Shown: positions 23,538-32,002, numbered from the stretch's first letter. The stretch: 64,000 bases of DNA from Brevundimonas sp. (GCF_030682035.1 NZ_JAUXQZ010000025.1:62001-126000), one strand, 5' to 3'. Notes: generated by a model not told the origin, from the sequence alone. A program made the numbers and translations.

Positions 23538-24008
23538 ATGAAGTCGTCCGTCCTGATCCGCGTTGCCCCCGTGCTGGCCGGAGCCCTGTTGCTGGCCACC
23601 GCGCCCATGGCCGGTCCGGCCGCGCCGATCCAGTCCGCCGAGCCGCCAGTGCTGCCGGGCTACTGGCAATACACCGCTCGCGCCCTGGGCCAAGGCGACA
23701 CCGAGACCAAATGCGTCCGGCCCAGCGAGATCAACCGCTTCTTCGGCGGTCTGTCGACGCGCCACTATCGCTGCACCTATCCGGTCCGTCAGGTAGGGAA
23801 CGGTAACGCCCGGTTCGAAGGCAATTGCGTCTCCCGCAGTGGTCGACAGGTTCGGGTGCGGCTGAACGGCACCTATCAGCCGGAACAGTTCACCTTCCGC
23901 GGCGGCGCCTCGATCCGGGGTGCCGGCATCTGGAGCCCGTATATTCCCGCCACCATCACCGCCCGCCGCCTGGCGGCCCAGTGCCCGGCGAACGCGGAAT
24001 ATTTCTGA
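23538..24008 (+). CDS. DUF3617-type secreted protein
   Basis: 156 residues from ATG 23538, which begins a signal peptide (SSVLIRVAPVLAGALLLA, cleavage near GPAA). The mature domain has PVLPGYWQYTARALG and TKCVRPSEINRFF, then Cys in YRCTYPV, GNCVSRSGR and LAAQCPANA. The layout of GxW near the start and several Cys fits DUF3617, whose function is unknown. Periplasmic. Confidence 0.7.
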   Translation: MKSSVLIRVAPVLAGALLLATAPMAGPAAPIQSAEPPVLPGYWQYTARALGQGDTETKCVRPSEINRFFGGLSTRHYRCTYPVRQVGNGNARFEGNCVSRSGRQVRVRLNGTYQPEQFTFRGGASIRGAGIWSPYIPATITARRLAAQCPANAEYF

Positions 24009-24047
24009 GAACAGACCCTTCTCCTGCAAGGGGAGAAGGAGAAAGCA

Positions 24048-24076
24048 AAAGGCCCCGGGATCGCTCCCGGGCCTTT
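24048..24076. terminator. Bidirectional terminator between convergent genes
   Basis: AAAGGCCCCGGGA and TCCCGGGCCTTT pair around a TCGC loop. It separates the DUF3617 gene (stop 24008) from the minus-strand small secreted gene (stop 24108). It is nearly identical to the carD terminator at 24565-24592. Confidence 0.85.
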
Positions 24077-24107
24077 CGACGTTCGCCGCTCCGGCGGACG
24101 TCTGGAA

Positions 24108-24359
24108 CTACCAGTAGCCGCCCGGGCATTCGCCGACCGCTTCCAGCGTATAGTAGGGCGACGTCGTGCCGTGCACCGGCGACGCCACGACGTTGCCGTT
24201 CCAGCAGCCGTCAATATACCAGCCCACTTGGGTGGTCATGCTCGCGTCGCTGTAAAACGTCCGGTGGTACATGAGGCCCGGCGCCTTCGCCGTCGCGGCG
24301 CCTGAAATCGCCGCCGTCGCCAGCACCGCGGCGATCACAACAAGTCTGGTACTCTTCAT
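24108..24359 (-). CDS. Small secreted protein (possibly DUF6289)
   Basis: 83 residues from ATG 24359. The signal peptide ends near SGAATA. The mature peptide of about 60 residues has TFYSDASMTTQVGWYIDGCW and ends with GECPGGYW. The FYSDAxxTTxVG motif recalls DUF6289 small exported proteins, but I cannot confirm the family. Two Cys may bond to each other. It is expressed from its own promoter region upstream. Confidence 0.65.
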   Translation of the reverse strand: MKSTRLVVIAAVLATAAISGAATAKAPGLMYHRTFYSDASMTTQVGWYIDGCWNGNVVASPVHGTTSPYYTLEAVGECPGGYW

Positions 24360-24564
24360 GGTTGTTATCTCCAAGGGAGCCGTCCTCCCTGACCGGAAGT
24401 GAGACATGGATGACGGCGATCGGCAACCATAAATTGCATCAGTAAAATATTTCTCTTTTAGGCAGGTCTTGGATCGAGGCTCGGCGGGCCATGATGCGCG
24501 CCCGCAACGGCCGGGGTCGATCCGCTGTTGCTCTCAGGGGGCGGATCGCAGCCCTGATAACCAA

Positions 24565-24592
24565 AAAGGCCCGGGATCGCTCCCGGGCCTTT
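24565..24592 (-). terminator. Terminator of carD
   Basis: AAAGGCCCGGGA at 24565-24576 and TCCCGGGCCTTT at 24581-24592 form a perfect 12-bp stem with a TCGC loop. It lies 25 bases after the carD stop. Confidence 0.88.
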
Positions 24593-24617
24593 CGTCATTC
24601 AGCGATGCCTGCCGGAA

Positions 24618-25175
24618 TCAGGCCGCTTCGGCCTCGGCTTCTTCCGCGGCTTCGGCCGCGGCGATGACCGCCTTCTTGGCGCTCAGCGACTTGGACAGCA
24701 GCTGGACGGCCGCGTCCTTGTCGATGCGGTTGGCGGCGGCGACTTCGCGGGCCATCCGGTCCAGCGCCGATTCATAGAGCTGACGCTCCGAATAGGACTG
24801 TTCCGGCTGGCTGTCGGCGCGGTGCAGGTCGCGGACCACTTCGGCGATCGAGATCAGGTCGCCCGAGTTGATCTTGGCTTCGTATTCCTGGGCGCGGCGC
24901 GACCACATGGTGCGCTTGATGCGGGCGCGGCCTTTCAGGGTGGTCAGCGCCTTGGTGACGACGTCGTCAGCGGCCAGCGAACGCAGGCCGGCTGTCTTGG
25001 CCTTCTTGGTCGGGACGCGCAGGGTCATCTTCTCGTGGTCGAAGGTGACCACGTAAACTTCCAGCGACATGCCGGCGACTTCCTGGACTTCGACCGCCGC
25101 GACCTTGCCGACGCCGTGCGCCGGATAGACGACCGCGTCGCCAACCTTGAACTCCAGAACGCTCTTGATGGTCAT
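24618..25175 (-). CDS. carD: CarD family transcriptional regulator
   Basis: 185 residues. The N-terminal RNA-polymerase interaction domain is clear (FKVGDAVVYPAHGVGKVAAVE, split here as FKVGDAVVYPAHGVG and KVAAVEVQEVAGMSLEVYVV). The helical DNA-binding domain includes WSRRAQEYEAKINSGDLISI and ends in an Ala/Glu tail. CarD/CdnL stabilises the open promoter complex, notably at rRNA promoters, and the Caulobacter orthologue coordinates growth with metabolism. The next 250 bases upstream are gene-free and should carry its promoter. Confidence 0.95.
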   Translation of the reverse strand: MTIKSVLEFKVGDAVVYPAHGVGKVAAVEVQEVAGMSLEVYVVTFDHEKMTLRVPTKKAKTAGLRSLAADDVVTKALTTLKGRARIKRTMWSRRAQEYEAKINSGDLISIAEVVRDLHRADSQPEQSYSERQLYESALDRMAREVAAANRIDKDAAVQLLSKSLSAKKAVIAAAEAAEEAEAEAA

Positions 25176-25433
25176 GTCATTCCTTTCCCGGCGCAGGGAA
25201 GGCGAGACGCGGACACTGAAGACACCCGTGCGCTCTCCGAAGACGGTGAACCCGTCGGCGGCGCGGCAATTTCAGGCATCAGCTGTGGAAACGGATCACC
25301 AAACCTCTGGCCGACTCCGCCTTCGTGGGCGGAGTTCTGTCGCAAACGCGGGCGGCGCGAGAAAATCGCTTACCGCCCGACCCAATGACAGGAACCTATC
25401 ACAAAATTGCGGAATTTCAAAACGTCCACAGCG
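25176..25433. other. Gene-free stretch upstream of carD
   Basis: About 260 bases without a supportable gene on either strand. It becomes AT-richer toward the right end, where the IS481-type remnant begins. It probably contains the carD promoter; no clear -35/-10 pair could be chosen by eye. Confidence 0.5.
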
Positions 25434-25750
25434 TCAGTGTGCGGAAGGCTGTAAATCCACACCGGATGCGGGCAGGCGCGCCGCGCGCAATCCAGGCCAC
25501 GCCGGCGAGGACCAGCGCCATGGCCATGAAGGTCCACTCCGCATCGTGGATGAAGCGCGCCCACGCCACTTCCTCACAGTCTTGCGGTTCAGCCCGTGCC
25601 GCTCGGCGATTTCCGTGCTCGGAGCCTTCGATCGCTGTATCGCCGCTCGGACAGCGTGGGTGGTCGTGGCGCAGCCGTGTAGAACCTGTCCCACAATACC
25701 CTCCCGGTGTGTGCGCTCAGCTAAACTGAGTCCCCCACAATCCGGGCCTG
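25434..25750 (-). pseudogene. IS481-type transposase, N-terminal remnant
   Basis: On the minus strand the frame encodes GQVLHGCATTTHAVRAAIQR, then SKAPSTEIAERHGLNRKTVRKWR. This is the beginning of IS481-family transposases, including the helix-turn-helix. After KWR the family sequence is lost in all frames and there is no DDE catalytic domain. The remaining bases encode an unrelated hydrophobic stretch (FMAMALVLAGVAWI) in a shifted frame. It marks the left edge of the copper island. Confidence 0.75.
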
Positions 25751-25755
25751 AACAG

Positions 25756-27309
25756 CTAGAACCAGGCCCGAATGCCGACGACCAGCCGGGTGTCTTCCGA
25801 GCTTCGCCCGTCAGCCTCCAGAAAATCCGCCGTGTTTCCGAAGCTCCTGGTCCATTCGACGCCGACATAGGGTGCGAACTCCTTGCGGAATTCGTACCGC
25901 AACCGGGCCCCGACCTGGAGCGAGGACAGGCCGGACCCGATCCGGAGCTCGGGGATGTCCTCGGCCGACAGCAACACTTCGGCCCGGGGTTGGATGATCC
26001 AGCGATTGGTGATCCGCTGATCGTAGTCAGCTTGAGCCCGGGCCGTCAGTTCGCCCTTGTTGGACAGAAAGACCGCTGCGTCGACCTCGAACCAGTAGGG
26101 CGCCAGACCCTGGACGCCGACGACCAGATCGGTCCGGTCGCCCTCGGGCCGGTAGGTCTGTCGCAGGCCGGTCTGGAAATCGAAGAAGGGTCGGAACGCC
26201 CGGCTATATAGCGCCTGGACTTCGGCCTCCTCGATCTCGCCACCGAAGGCGCCATCCCCTTCCGACTTCCACCAGAAGCGGTTGATGTCGCCGCCGGTCC
26301 AGCCCTGGGCGTCCCAGGCAAAGCCTTCCCCACCGTTGGCGAAGGTCGCTTCGAGCCGGTCGATGATGACCGCCGACGTGCGGACGTTCCCATGCTCGAC
26401 CCGCAGCTGGGCGCGGGCCGCCGCCATTTCGGCGGGGTCGAACAGCAGGTCGGCGGCGTGGGTCGGCCCGCTTGTCGCGCCCGCCGGAGCGGGGGCTTCC
26501 GGCGGACGTCCCGGATTGTTCGCGCTGGTGGGGACGTCGGGCGGCATGGCCATTCCTGACATGTCGTGCCCGGCCGGCATCTGCCCCATCGTGGACATGT
26601 CATGCCCCGCCGGCATGACCGGAGTGAGCTGCGGCTGGTCCATTGTGGACATGTCGTGACCGGCCGGCATCGCCGGAGCAGGCTGCGTTTGGCCCATCGT
26701 GGACATGTCATGCCCGGCCGGCATCGCCGGAGCAGGCTGCGTCTGACCCATGGTCGACATGTCATGGCCGGCATGCGGGGACGCGGCGGCTGGAACGGGC
26801 TGCGTCTGGCCCATCGTCGACATGTCGTGCCCCGCCGGCATCGCCGGGGCGGGCGGCGTCTGACCCATGGTCGACATGTCATGGCCGGCATGAGGGGACG
26901 CGGCGGCCGGAGCAGGCTGCGTCTGGCCCATCGTGGACATGTCATGGCCGGCATGCGGGGACGCGGCGACCGGGGCGGGCGGCGTCTGACCCATGGTCGA
27001 CATGTCATGGCCGGCATGAGGCGACGCCGGGGCCGGAGCAGGCCGGGTCTGGCGCATCGTGGACATGTCGTGAGCCGGAGCCGGCAGACGGGCGGGAACC
27101 GCTCCCGTGGGGCAGGTCGGCGCTCCGGCCGTGCCGATCCGGGAGGCATCGGCGGTTGGGGACCCGCGCGCGACGCAGCCCTCGGGGAGCGCCTGTCGAA
27201 CGGGCGCGGGCATGGCGTGTCCGGCGTGGCTCTGGGCCACCGCCGGCGTTCCCGCCGCCGCGGAAGCTGCGGCGAGGATCAGGGGAAGGATCGCGACCGA
27301 CGTTTTCAC
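25756..27309 (-). CDS. copB: Copper resistance protein B with ten HDMS repeats
   Basis: 517 residues. A signal peptide (cleavage near PAVAQ) is followed by a metal-binding region and, from about residue 290, the CopB beta-barrel domain ending in the aromatic VVGIRAWF. CopB is an outer-membrane protein of the Pco/Cop system. The region from about 79 to 257 has ten copies of HDMS-T/G-M units separated by QTxPAPxxASPHAG or MPAG spacers. This is far longer than the short Met/His segment of typical CopB (about 300-380 residues in all). Its start overlaps the copA stop by four bases. Confidence 0.93.
   Translation of the reverse strand: MKTSVAILPLILAAASAAAGTPAVAQSHAGHAMPAPVRQALPEGCVARGSPTADASRIGTAGAPTCPTGAVPARLPAPAHDMSTMRQTRPAPAPASPHAGHDMSTMGQTPPAPVAASPHAGHDMSTMGQTQPAPAAASPHAGHDMSTMGQTPPAPAMPAGHDMSTMGQTQPVPAAASPHAGHDMSTMGQTQPAPAMPAGHDMSTMGQTQPAPAMPAGHDMSTMDQPQLTPVMPAGHDMSTMGQMPAGHDMSGMAMPPDVPTSANNPGRPPEAPAPAGATSGPTHAADLLFDPAEMAAARAQLRVEHGNVRTSAVIIDRLEATFANGGEGFAWDAQGWTGGDINRFWWKSEGDGAFGGEIEEAEVQALYSRAFRPFFDFQTGLRQTYRPEGDRTDLVVGVQGLAPYWFEVDAAVFLSNKGELTARAQADYDQRITNRWIIQPRAEVLLSAEDIPELRIGSGLSSLQVGARLRYEFRKEFAPYVGVEWTRSFGNTADFLEADGRSSEDTRLVVGIRAWF
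26539..27075 (-). repeat. Tandem repeat array encoding HDMS units in copB
   Basis: Ten coding units of 36-63 bases (GGHDMSTMGQT-type) make up about 540 bases. Nearest units are nearly identical at the DNA level, for example the paired MPAG units and the ASPHAG units. This suggests recent expansion by slippage or unequal recombination. Two spacer types alternate irregularly. Confidence 0.9.
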
Positions 27310-29153
27310 GATGCGGCTCCTTCCATCGGACGGACCGTGACGACGTTGAACATCCCGGCATGCATGTGCAGCAACAGGTGACAGTGAAAGGCCCAGTCGC
27401 CCGGGTTGTCGGCGGTCAGGTCGAAGGTGACCTTGCCACCCGGCGGGACATTGACCGTGTGTTTGAGCGGCTGGCGCCCGGCCGGCCCCCCGGTGACCAG
27501 TTCGAAGAAATGGCCATGCAGATGGATCGGGTGCGACATCATCGAGTCATTGACCAGGGTCACTCGTACCCGTTCATCCCGCTCGAACCGGATCGGTTCG
27601 ACCAGTTCGCTGAACTTGCGGCCATCGAAGCCCCACATGAAGCGCTCCATGTTCCCGGTCAGGTGGATTTCCATGGTTCGGGACGGGGGACGCTGGTCCT
27701 TGTTGGGCTCAAGCGCCACCAGGTCGGTGTAAACGAGGACGCGATGTGGCACGTCCTGCAACCCGATAGGCCGCTCGCCCATGCGATTGGCCGGCGCCAT
27801 GGCGATGGCGTCGACGCCCACGCCGACCGCCATGTCGGGTGGCGCGTTTTCGGCATCGCGCATGTTCATCCCGGCCATGTCCATGCCAGACATCGTCCCG
27901 GCGGGGGCCTGTGGGGCCATGGCGCCGTGATCCATGCCCGCCATGGCTCCGCCGGCGGCGGCGGTCATGGCCCCGTGGTCCATCCCGGCCATGGCTCCGC
28001 CCGGTTGGGCTCCCATGGACCCGTGATCCATTCCGCCCATGTCCCCCATGCCCATGTCCTTCATGGTCAGGTTGGGAACCTCGCGCAGCGGCGGGATCTC
28101 GGCGGTCATGCCCAGGCGCGGCGCCAGGGTCGCCCGGCCCATACCGGAGCGGTCGATGGCTTCCGAGACGATGGTGTAGGCGCGGTCTTCGGTCGGCCGA
28201 ACGATGACGTCATAAGTCTCCGCCGCTGAAATCTGGAACTCGTCGGTCTCGACCGGGCGAACGTTCTCGCCGTCGGCCTGGACCACCGTCATGGGCAGGC
28301 CCGGGATCCGGACGTTGAAGATAGACATGGCGGACGCGTTGATGATGCGCAGCCGCACCCGCTCGCCCGGTCGGAACAGGCCGGTCCAGTTCTCCTGCGG
28401 CCCGTGCCCATTGATCAAATAGGTGTAGGTCGAGCCGTTGACGTCGAGCAGATCTCGCGGGTCCATGCGCATCTGTCCCCAGGTGCGACGCTCTTCCAGG
28501 CTCATCCGGTCGCTGCCGTCCAGCAGGCCGGCGAGGGTGGTCCGCTGGCGGTTGAAATAGCCGGGGCTCTTCTTGAGCTTCTCGAAGATTTCGTGAGGGT
28601 GCATGAAGCTCCAGTCCGACAGGACCAGCACATGCTCGCGGTCATAGCCGACCGGATCGGCCCCGGCCGGGTCGATGACGATCGGCCCATAGTGGCCGAG
28701 CGCCTCCTGGAGACCGGAGTGGCTGTGGTACCAGAATGTGCCCGACTGCCGGACCGAGAATTCGTAGACGAAGGTTTCGCGTGGGCGGATGCCGGGGAAG
28801 CTGATACCTGGAACGCCGTCCATCTGGAACGGCAGTAGAATTCCGTGCCAATGGATCGAGGTGTCCTCATCGAGCTGGTTCGTCACCGCCAAGCGAACGT
28901 TTTGCCCTTCGCGGAGGCGAAGCACCGGGGCCGGGAGAACGCCGTTGATCGTCGTCGCTGTGGCCGTGCGCCCGTTCACGGTGAACGGCGTCTGGCCGAC
29001 CGTGAGATCGATGTTCGGGCCCGTGAGGGTCGGCAGATCCGCCCGTAGGCCCGGCGAACCGGTCTGGGCCCAGGCAGGCATCAGGCCCTGCAAGGCCGCA
29101 AGACCGCCTCCGGCGACGGCGCCGCGCAGCAGCACTCGACGATCCAGCTTCAT
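27306..29153 (-). CDS. copA: Copper-resistance multicopper oxidase CopA
   Basis: 615 residues. A twin-arginine signal (LDRRVLLRGAVAGGG) exports it folded. Copper ligands are in IHWHGILLP and FWYHSHSG near the N-terminus and in HPIHLHGHFFEL and FHCHLLLHMHAGM at the C-terminus. Between them is a Met/His-rich insert (MGMGDMGGMDHGSMG and three further MDHG copies) that binds extra copper. It oxidises Cu(I) in the periplasm. It is the first gene of copA-copB, coupled by ATGA. Confidence 0.96.
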   Translation of the reverse strand: MKLDRRVLLRGAVAGGGLAALQGLMPAWAQTGSPGLRADLPTLTGPNIDLTVGQTPFTVNGRTATATTINGVLPAPVLRLREGQNVRLAVTNQLDEDTSIHWHGILLPFQMDGVPGISFPGIRPRETFVYEFSVRQSGTFWYHSHSGLQEALGHYGPIVIDPAGADPVGYDREHVLVLSDWSFMHPHEIFEKLKKSPGYFNRQRTTLAGLLDGSDRMSLEERRTWGQMRMDPRDLLDVNGSTYTYLINGHGPQENWTGLFRPGERVRLRIINASAMSIFNVRIPGLPMTVVQADGENVRPVETDEFQISAAETYDVIVRPTEDRAYTIVSEAIDRSGMGRATLAPRLGMTAEIPPLREVPNLTMKDMGMGDMGGMDHGSMGAQPGGAMAGMDHGAMTAAAGGAMAGMDHGAMAPQAPAGTMSGMDMAGMNMRDAENAPPDMAVGVGVDAIAMAPANRMGERPIGLQDVPHRVLVYTDLVALEPNKDQRPPSRTMEIHLTGNMERFMWGFDGRKFSELVEPIRFERDERVRVTLVNDSMMSHPIHLHGHFFELVTGGPAGRQPLKHTVNVPPGGKVTFDLTADNPGDWAFHCHLLLHMHAGMFNVVTVRPMEGAAS

Positions 29154-29171
29154 GGGATACTCCTGAAAGTC

Positions 29172-29199
29172 ATGATCGCGCCTCCATGAGGCGATGATC
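29172..29199 (-). promoter_or_regulatory. Hairpin and short leader frame upstream of copA
   Basis: CGCCTC-CAT-GAGGCG (29179-29193) is a perfect hairpin flanked by a direct repeat ATGATC on each side. Immediately downstream, a frame of seven codons (MTFRSIP) ends in a TGA overlapping the copA ATG, so ribosomes could pass straight into copA. An operator or a translational-coupling leader is possible; neither is proven by the sequence. Confidence 0.4.
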
Positions 29200-29338
29200 T
29201 ATAGGGTTTTACGCAAGCGGCGCGGCCCGCCCTCGCGACACGCTGCCGCAGACCAGTCCACGCCCTGGCCCCCCGATGACAAACTCGCGTAAAAGTCCAA
29301 CCGCACGGAGCCGCAGCGCATTGGTCGCCGCAGGCACA

Positions 29339-29449
29339 TTCAGCTACAGGCGCTTCCTCGTAGCCCGCCTCGCGCGCCTCTATCCGCTCCATCTGGCGGT
29401 CTTGGGCAGCGTTCTGATCATCCATGGCCCCCGCAAATCGCCCGACTGA
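29339..29449 (+). pseudogene. Remnant of an acyltransferase-3 family gene
   Basis: About 36 codons on the plus strand encode FSYRRFLVARLARLYPLHLA, then VLGSVLII, ending at TGA. The RRFLxARLARLYPLHL motif is the hallmark of the first cytoplasmic loop of acyltransferase-3 membrane proteins of about 350 residues. Nothing else of the gene remains on either side. It lies within the copper island between the copA promoter region and the PepSY gene. Confidence 0.65.
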
Positions 29450-29479
29450 TTGCTCCAGGCCGGCGAGATGGACGCGGAC

Positions 29480-30202
29480 TCAGCGTTTCGCTCTCCTGGA
29501 CGCGCGCGCCGTTTTTAGGTCCCGCGAAATCCGTATCCACAACAGGATGAACCCCGACACGACGATGCTCAGCGTCAACGCCGTAGTGATGATGATCAGG
29601 GGGTGATTGAAATCCTCGCCGTCGTTCCAGTCCATGACATGGAGACGCCAGAAGAAGTCGAAGATCCGCCAGACGCCCGAGCGACGCGTCACCACCTCGC
29701 CGGTCGCCGGCGACAGGTAGAAGCTGGTCTTTTCGCGATCCGCGAAATCCACGCGCCAGAGAGGCCCGGTTCGCCCCGTCTCCTCGGGCGCTTCGCGCAA
29801 CAGGACGGCGCCGGACACTTCGGCCGGTCCCTGATAGGCGCGCTTGGCGAACGCTGAGACCTCTACGGCCGACAGGGGACCGAAGGATCGACCGGTCAAG
29901 GCGGACACGATGACCGGCTCGCCCTTGGCCGGCTTCAATGTCCAGGCGGGGCCGCGGGGCGTGGTGTGGAGGTCCGCCTGCGTCGGCGCCACGCCCGCTT
30001 GTCGAGAAATCTCATCAAGCGACGGCAGGGCGGCGAGCGCCAGTGGGACCGGGAGCTGTTCGGCCACGCGGTGCTCGCTGCGGACCGTCTCGATCGGGAT
30101 GGCCACCATCACCAGACCGCCGCCGACCCAGAAGAGCACCTGGAGACCGACGACCAGCGCGATCCATTTGTGCAACTGCGTCGAAAGCTTAAGAACTTTC
30201 AT
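29480..30202 (-). CDS. PepSY-associated transmembrane protein
   Basis: 240 residues from ATG 30202, which begins just before the first helix (LHKWIALVVGLQVLFWVGGGL). A periplasmic PepSY-like region follows (PSLDEISRQAG; TLKPAKGEPVIVSALTG; FYLSPATGEVV). A second helix at the end is ALTLSIVVSGFILLWI. FWRLHVMDWNDGEDFNHPLI is typical of the PepSY_TM family. Members near copper or iron genes may help metal reduction or handling. It is in the inner membrane. Confidence 0.85.
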   Translation of the reverse strand: MKVLKLSTQLHKWIALVVGLQVLFWVGGGLVMVAIPIETVRSEHRVAEQLPVPLALAALPSLDEISRQAGVAPTQADLHTTPRGPAWTLKPAKGEPVIVSALTGRSFGPLSAVEVSAFAKRAYQGPAEVSGAVLLREAPEETGRTGPLWRVDFADREKTSFYLSPATGEVVTRRSGVWRIFDFFWRLHVMDWNDGEDFNHPLIIITTALTLSIVVSGFILLWIRISRDLKTARASRRAKR

Positions 30203-30215
30203 ACCTGCGCCTCGA

Positions 30216-30680
30216 CTAGTTGTGATGTGCGAAGGTGCGAGTCCCGCCACCCCTGAGAATTAGTAGGGTTTGATACGGCTCGCGCCGGCCGTCGGGCATC
30301 TCCATGCCGGGAGATCCCAGCGGCATGGCAGGGACCGCGAGACCCAGGGCGTCGGGACGCTCCGCGAGCAGCCTGCGCACATCCTCGGCAGGCACATGGC
30401 CTTCCAGGACATAACCCCCGATTACGGCCGTATGGCAGGAGGCTACAGACGCTGGAACGCCTTGTGCGCTGCGAACTGAGCCGGGGTCAGCCACCTCTGT
30501 TACCCGCGCCTGAAACCCGGCGGCTGTCATGTGCTCCACCCAAGCGCCACAGCAGCCGCACGTGGGCGATTTGTAGACGGCCAGGTCAGACGAAGGACGC
30601 GGGGTTTGAGCGCAGGCCGCTGCTGCCGAGGCGCTGACGCCGAGGATCAGAAGAAAGCGGCGCGAAAGCGAATTTGTCAT
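30216..30680 (-). CDS. DUF411 metal-binding protein
   Basis: 154 residues with an Arg-containing signal (SRRFLLILGVSASAAA) ending at a Cys, possibly a lipobox (AAAAC). The DUF411 core is YKSPTCGCCGAWVEHMTAAG with the CGCC metal site, then SCHTAVIGGYVLEGHVPAEDV. This family is regularly found in copper and other metal resistance clusters. It ends 13 bases before the PepSY gene start and so belongs to the same operon. Confidence 0.9.
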   Translation of the reverse strand: MTNSLSRRFLLILGVSASAAAACAQTPRPSSDLAVYKSPTCGCCGAWVEHMTAAGFQARVTEVADPGSVRSAQGVPASVASCHTAVIGGYVLEGHVPAEDVRRLLAERPDALGLAVPAMPLGSPGMEMPDGRREPYQTLLILRGGGTRTFAHHN

Positions 30681-30729
30681 TGGCTCGTTACTCTGGTGAC
30701 TGAGGGCACAGCAACCCGGTTGCGCGTCT

Positions 30730-31251
30730 TCAGGTCGCCCGGCGCAACGGCCGAGCCGAAGAGTGATAGATGTCGAACCTCCACTCGTCGCCCCGCTTGC
30801 GCAGGACGCTGGTGGCGACGCCGCGGCGCTCGATCGGTTCGCGCGCCGTGTCCTTGAAGGTGATGTGATAGGTGTAGGTCTCGCTCACGAAGGCGGTGTC
30901 GCCATCGATCTCCACCGTCATCTCGTGGTTGCGAAACTCGAACCCCGCCAGATCAGCGAACTCGGGTCCGAGGTGATGCTCAAGATAATAGGCGAACGTC
31001 CCCTCGACTCCGCCGTTCTCGAAGATCGCTGAGTCCTCCCAGAACAGAGCCGGGGTCTGTGACACGTCCATCCGGGTGATGGCGTCCTTGTAGGCGGTCA
31101 CGACGGTGCGGACGCGCGCCTCATCGGCGGTTTGCGGGTGGCCGGAGGCGGGAGCCGGGTTGTGAGCGTGAGGGTGAGCCGGGGTTTGGGCCTGGGCCGA
31201 CGTGATGACGACGGCGGCGAGCGCCAATCCGGCAAGTGCGGAACGATGCAT
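30730..31251 (-). CDS. SnoaL/DUF4440-like periplasmic protein
   Basis: 173 residues with AGGAG before the ATG. The signal peptide is cleaved near TSAQA, and a His-rich start (HPHAHNPAPASGHP) follows. The NTF2-like domain has VRTVVTAYKDAITRMD, FVSETYTYHITF and DEWRFDIYHSSARPL. It has no recognised catalytic residues. The His-rich leader suggests copper binding, like the other small proteins of the island. It ends 49 bases before the DUF411 gene. Confidence 0.75.
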   Translation of the reverse strand: MHRSALAGLALAAVVITSAQAQTPAHPHAHNPAPASGHPQTADEARVRTVVTAYKDAITRMDVSQTPALFWEDSAIFENGGVEGTFAYYLEHHLGPEFADLAGFEFRNHEMTVEIDGDTAFVSETYTYHITFKDTAREPIERRGVATSVLRKRGDEWRFDIYHSSARPLRRAT

Positions 31252-31348
31252 GATGGATCAGGCTCCTGGTTTGCGGCAGCCGCATTGGCGTGCCGGTCCG
31301 GCGAGAGTGGATGAAAACTATGTCGCCTCGGGAAACTGCCGAGAGCCG

Positions 31349-32002
31349 TCAGAACATCAGGTGCCTCATACCGTGGGTCAGCATCCCACCCAGCAGGCCG
31401 TTGATGATCACGGCGGCGGCCGTCAGCGTCAACAGGCCAATGTAGATCAGTTCACGCCCGCGCTCCGGCTTGCGAACCCAGTGCTCCTTAGCCCACCAGC
31501 AAAGCAGGCCAAGAGCCGCGATCGAGGTTCCAAGCCAGCGGTGGTAGGTATGGGTGACGTCATCCTTGCCCGGTAATCCCATGGCGAACCAACCCAGTGC
31601 TACGGCGGCAAGCGCGGAGATCGCCGCCAGGGCGATGATGACGCGCGTGCCCTGGGTCAGGACCGGACGGCGCAGTGTGAGCGCGGCGATCTCGAGAAGG
31701 GCGGCGACGAGGAACAGCGCGATGGGGAAATGCACAGCCGCCGGATGCATGGCCCCGAGCCAGCGATACAAGCGCTGGGGCATGGGCTTGGGACCCTCAT
31801 CCGCCATCATGGCGCCGTGGTCCATGTCCTGGGCCATGCCCGGCATGGCCATCATGCCCTCTTCAGGAACGGCGGCCGTCGGCGTGGCGGCCTGGGCGCG
31901 AGCTGCGGCGGCCTTCTCGTGAGCCTCATGGGCGAACGCCGGCGCGCTGACTGACAGCGCCAGCGCCAGGGCGAGGCCCGGCAGAAATTTGCGTATGGTC
32001 AT
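31349..32002 (-). CDS. DUF2231 membrane protein with Met/His-rich N-terminus
   Basis: 217 residues. After a signal-like helix comes HEAHEKAAAARAQ and the Met-rich MMAMPGMAQDMDHGAMM. The DUF2231 domain begins HPAAVHFPIALFLVAALLE and contains four helices and TYHRWLGTS. The extracytoplasmic Met/His cluster suggests copper binding. The place of a CopD-like inner-membrane protein may be taken by this one, since no copD is seen. It is divergent from the sigma-factor cassette. Confidence 0.82.
   Translation of the reverse strand: MTIRKFLPGLALALALSVSAPAFAHEAHEKAAAARAQAATPTAAVPEEGMMAMPGMAQDMDHGAMMADEGPKPMPQRLYRWLGAMHPAAVHFPIALFLVAALLEIAALTLRRPVLTQGTRVIIALAAISALAAVALGWFAMGLPGKDDVTHTYHRWLGTSIAALGLLCWWAKEHWVRKPERGRELIYIGLLTLTAAAVIINGLLGGMLTHGMRHLMF

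Noticed and set aside
26539..27075. Array of short repeats considered as a CRISPR
   Set aside because: The repeats are in frame inside copB, encode HDMS units, and have no unique spacers of constant length.
29150..29425. 91-codon minus-strand frame overlapping the copA start
   Set aside because: Most of it is antisense to the acyltransferase-3 fragment and it has no domain. Only the last seven codons are kept, as a possible leader.
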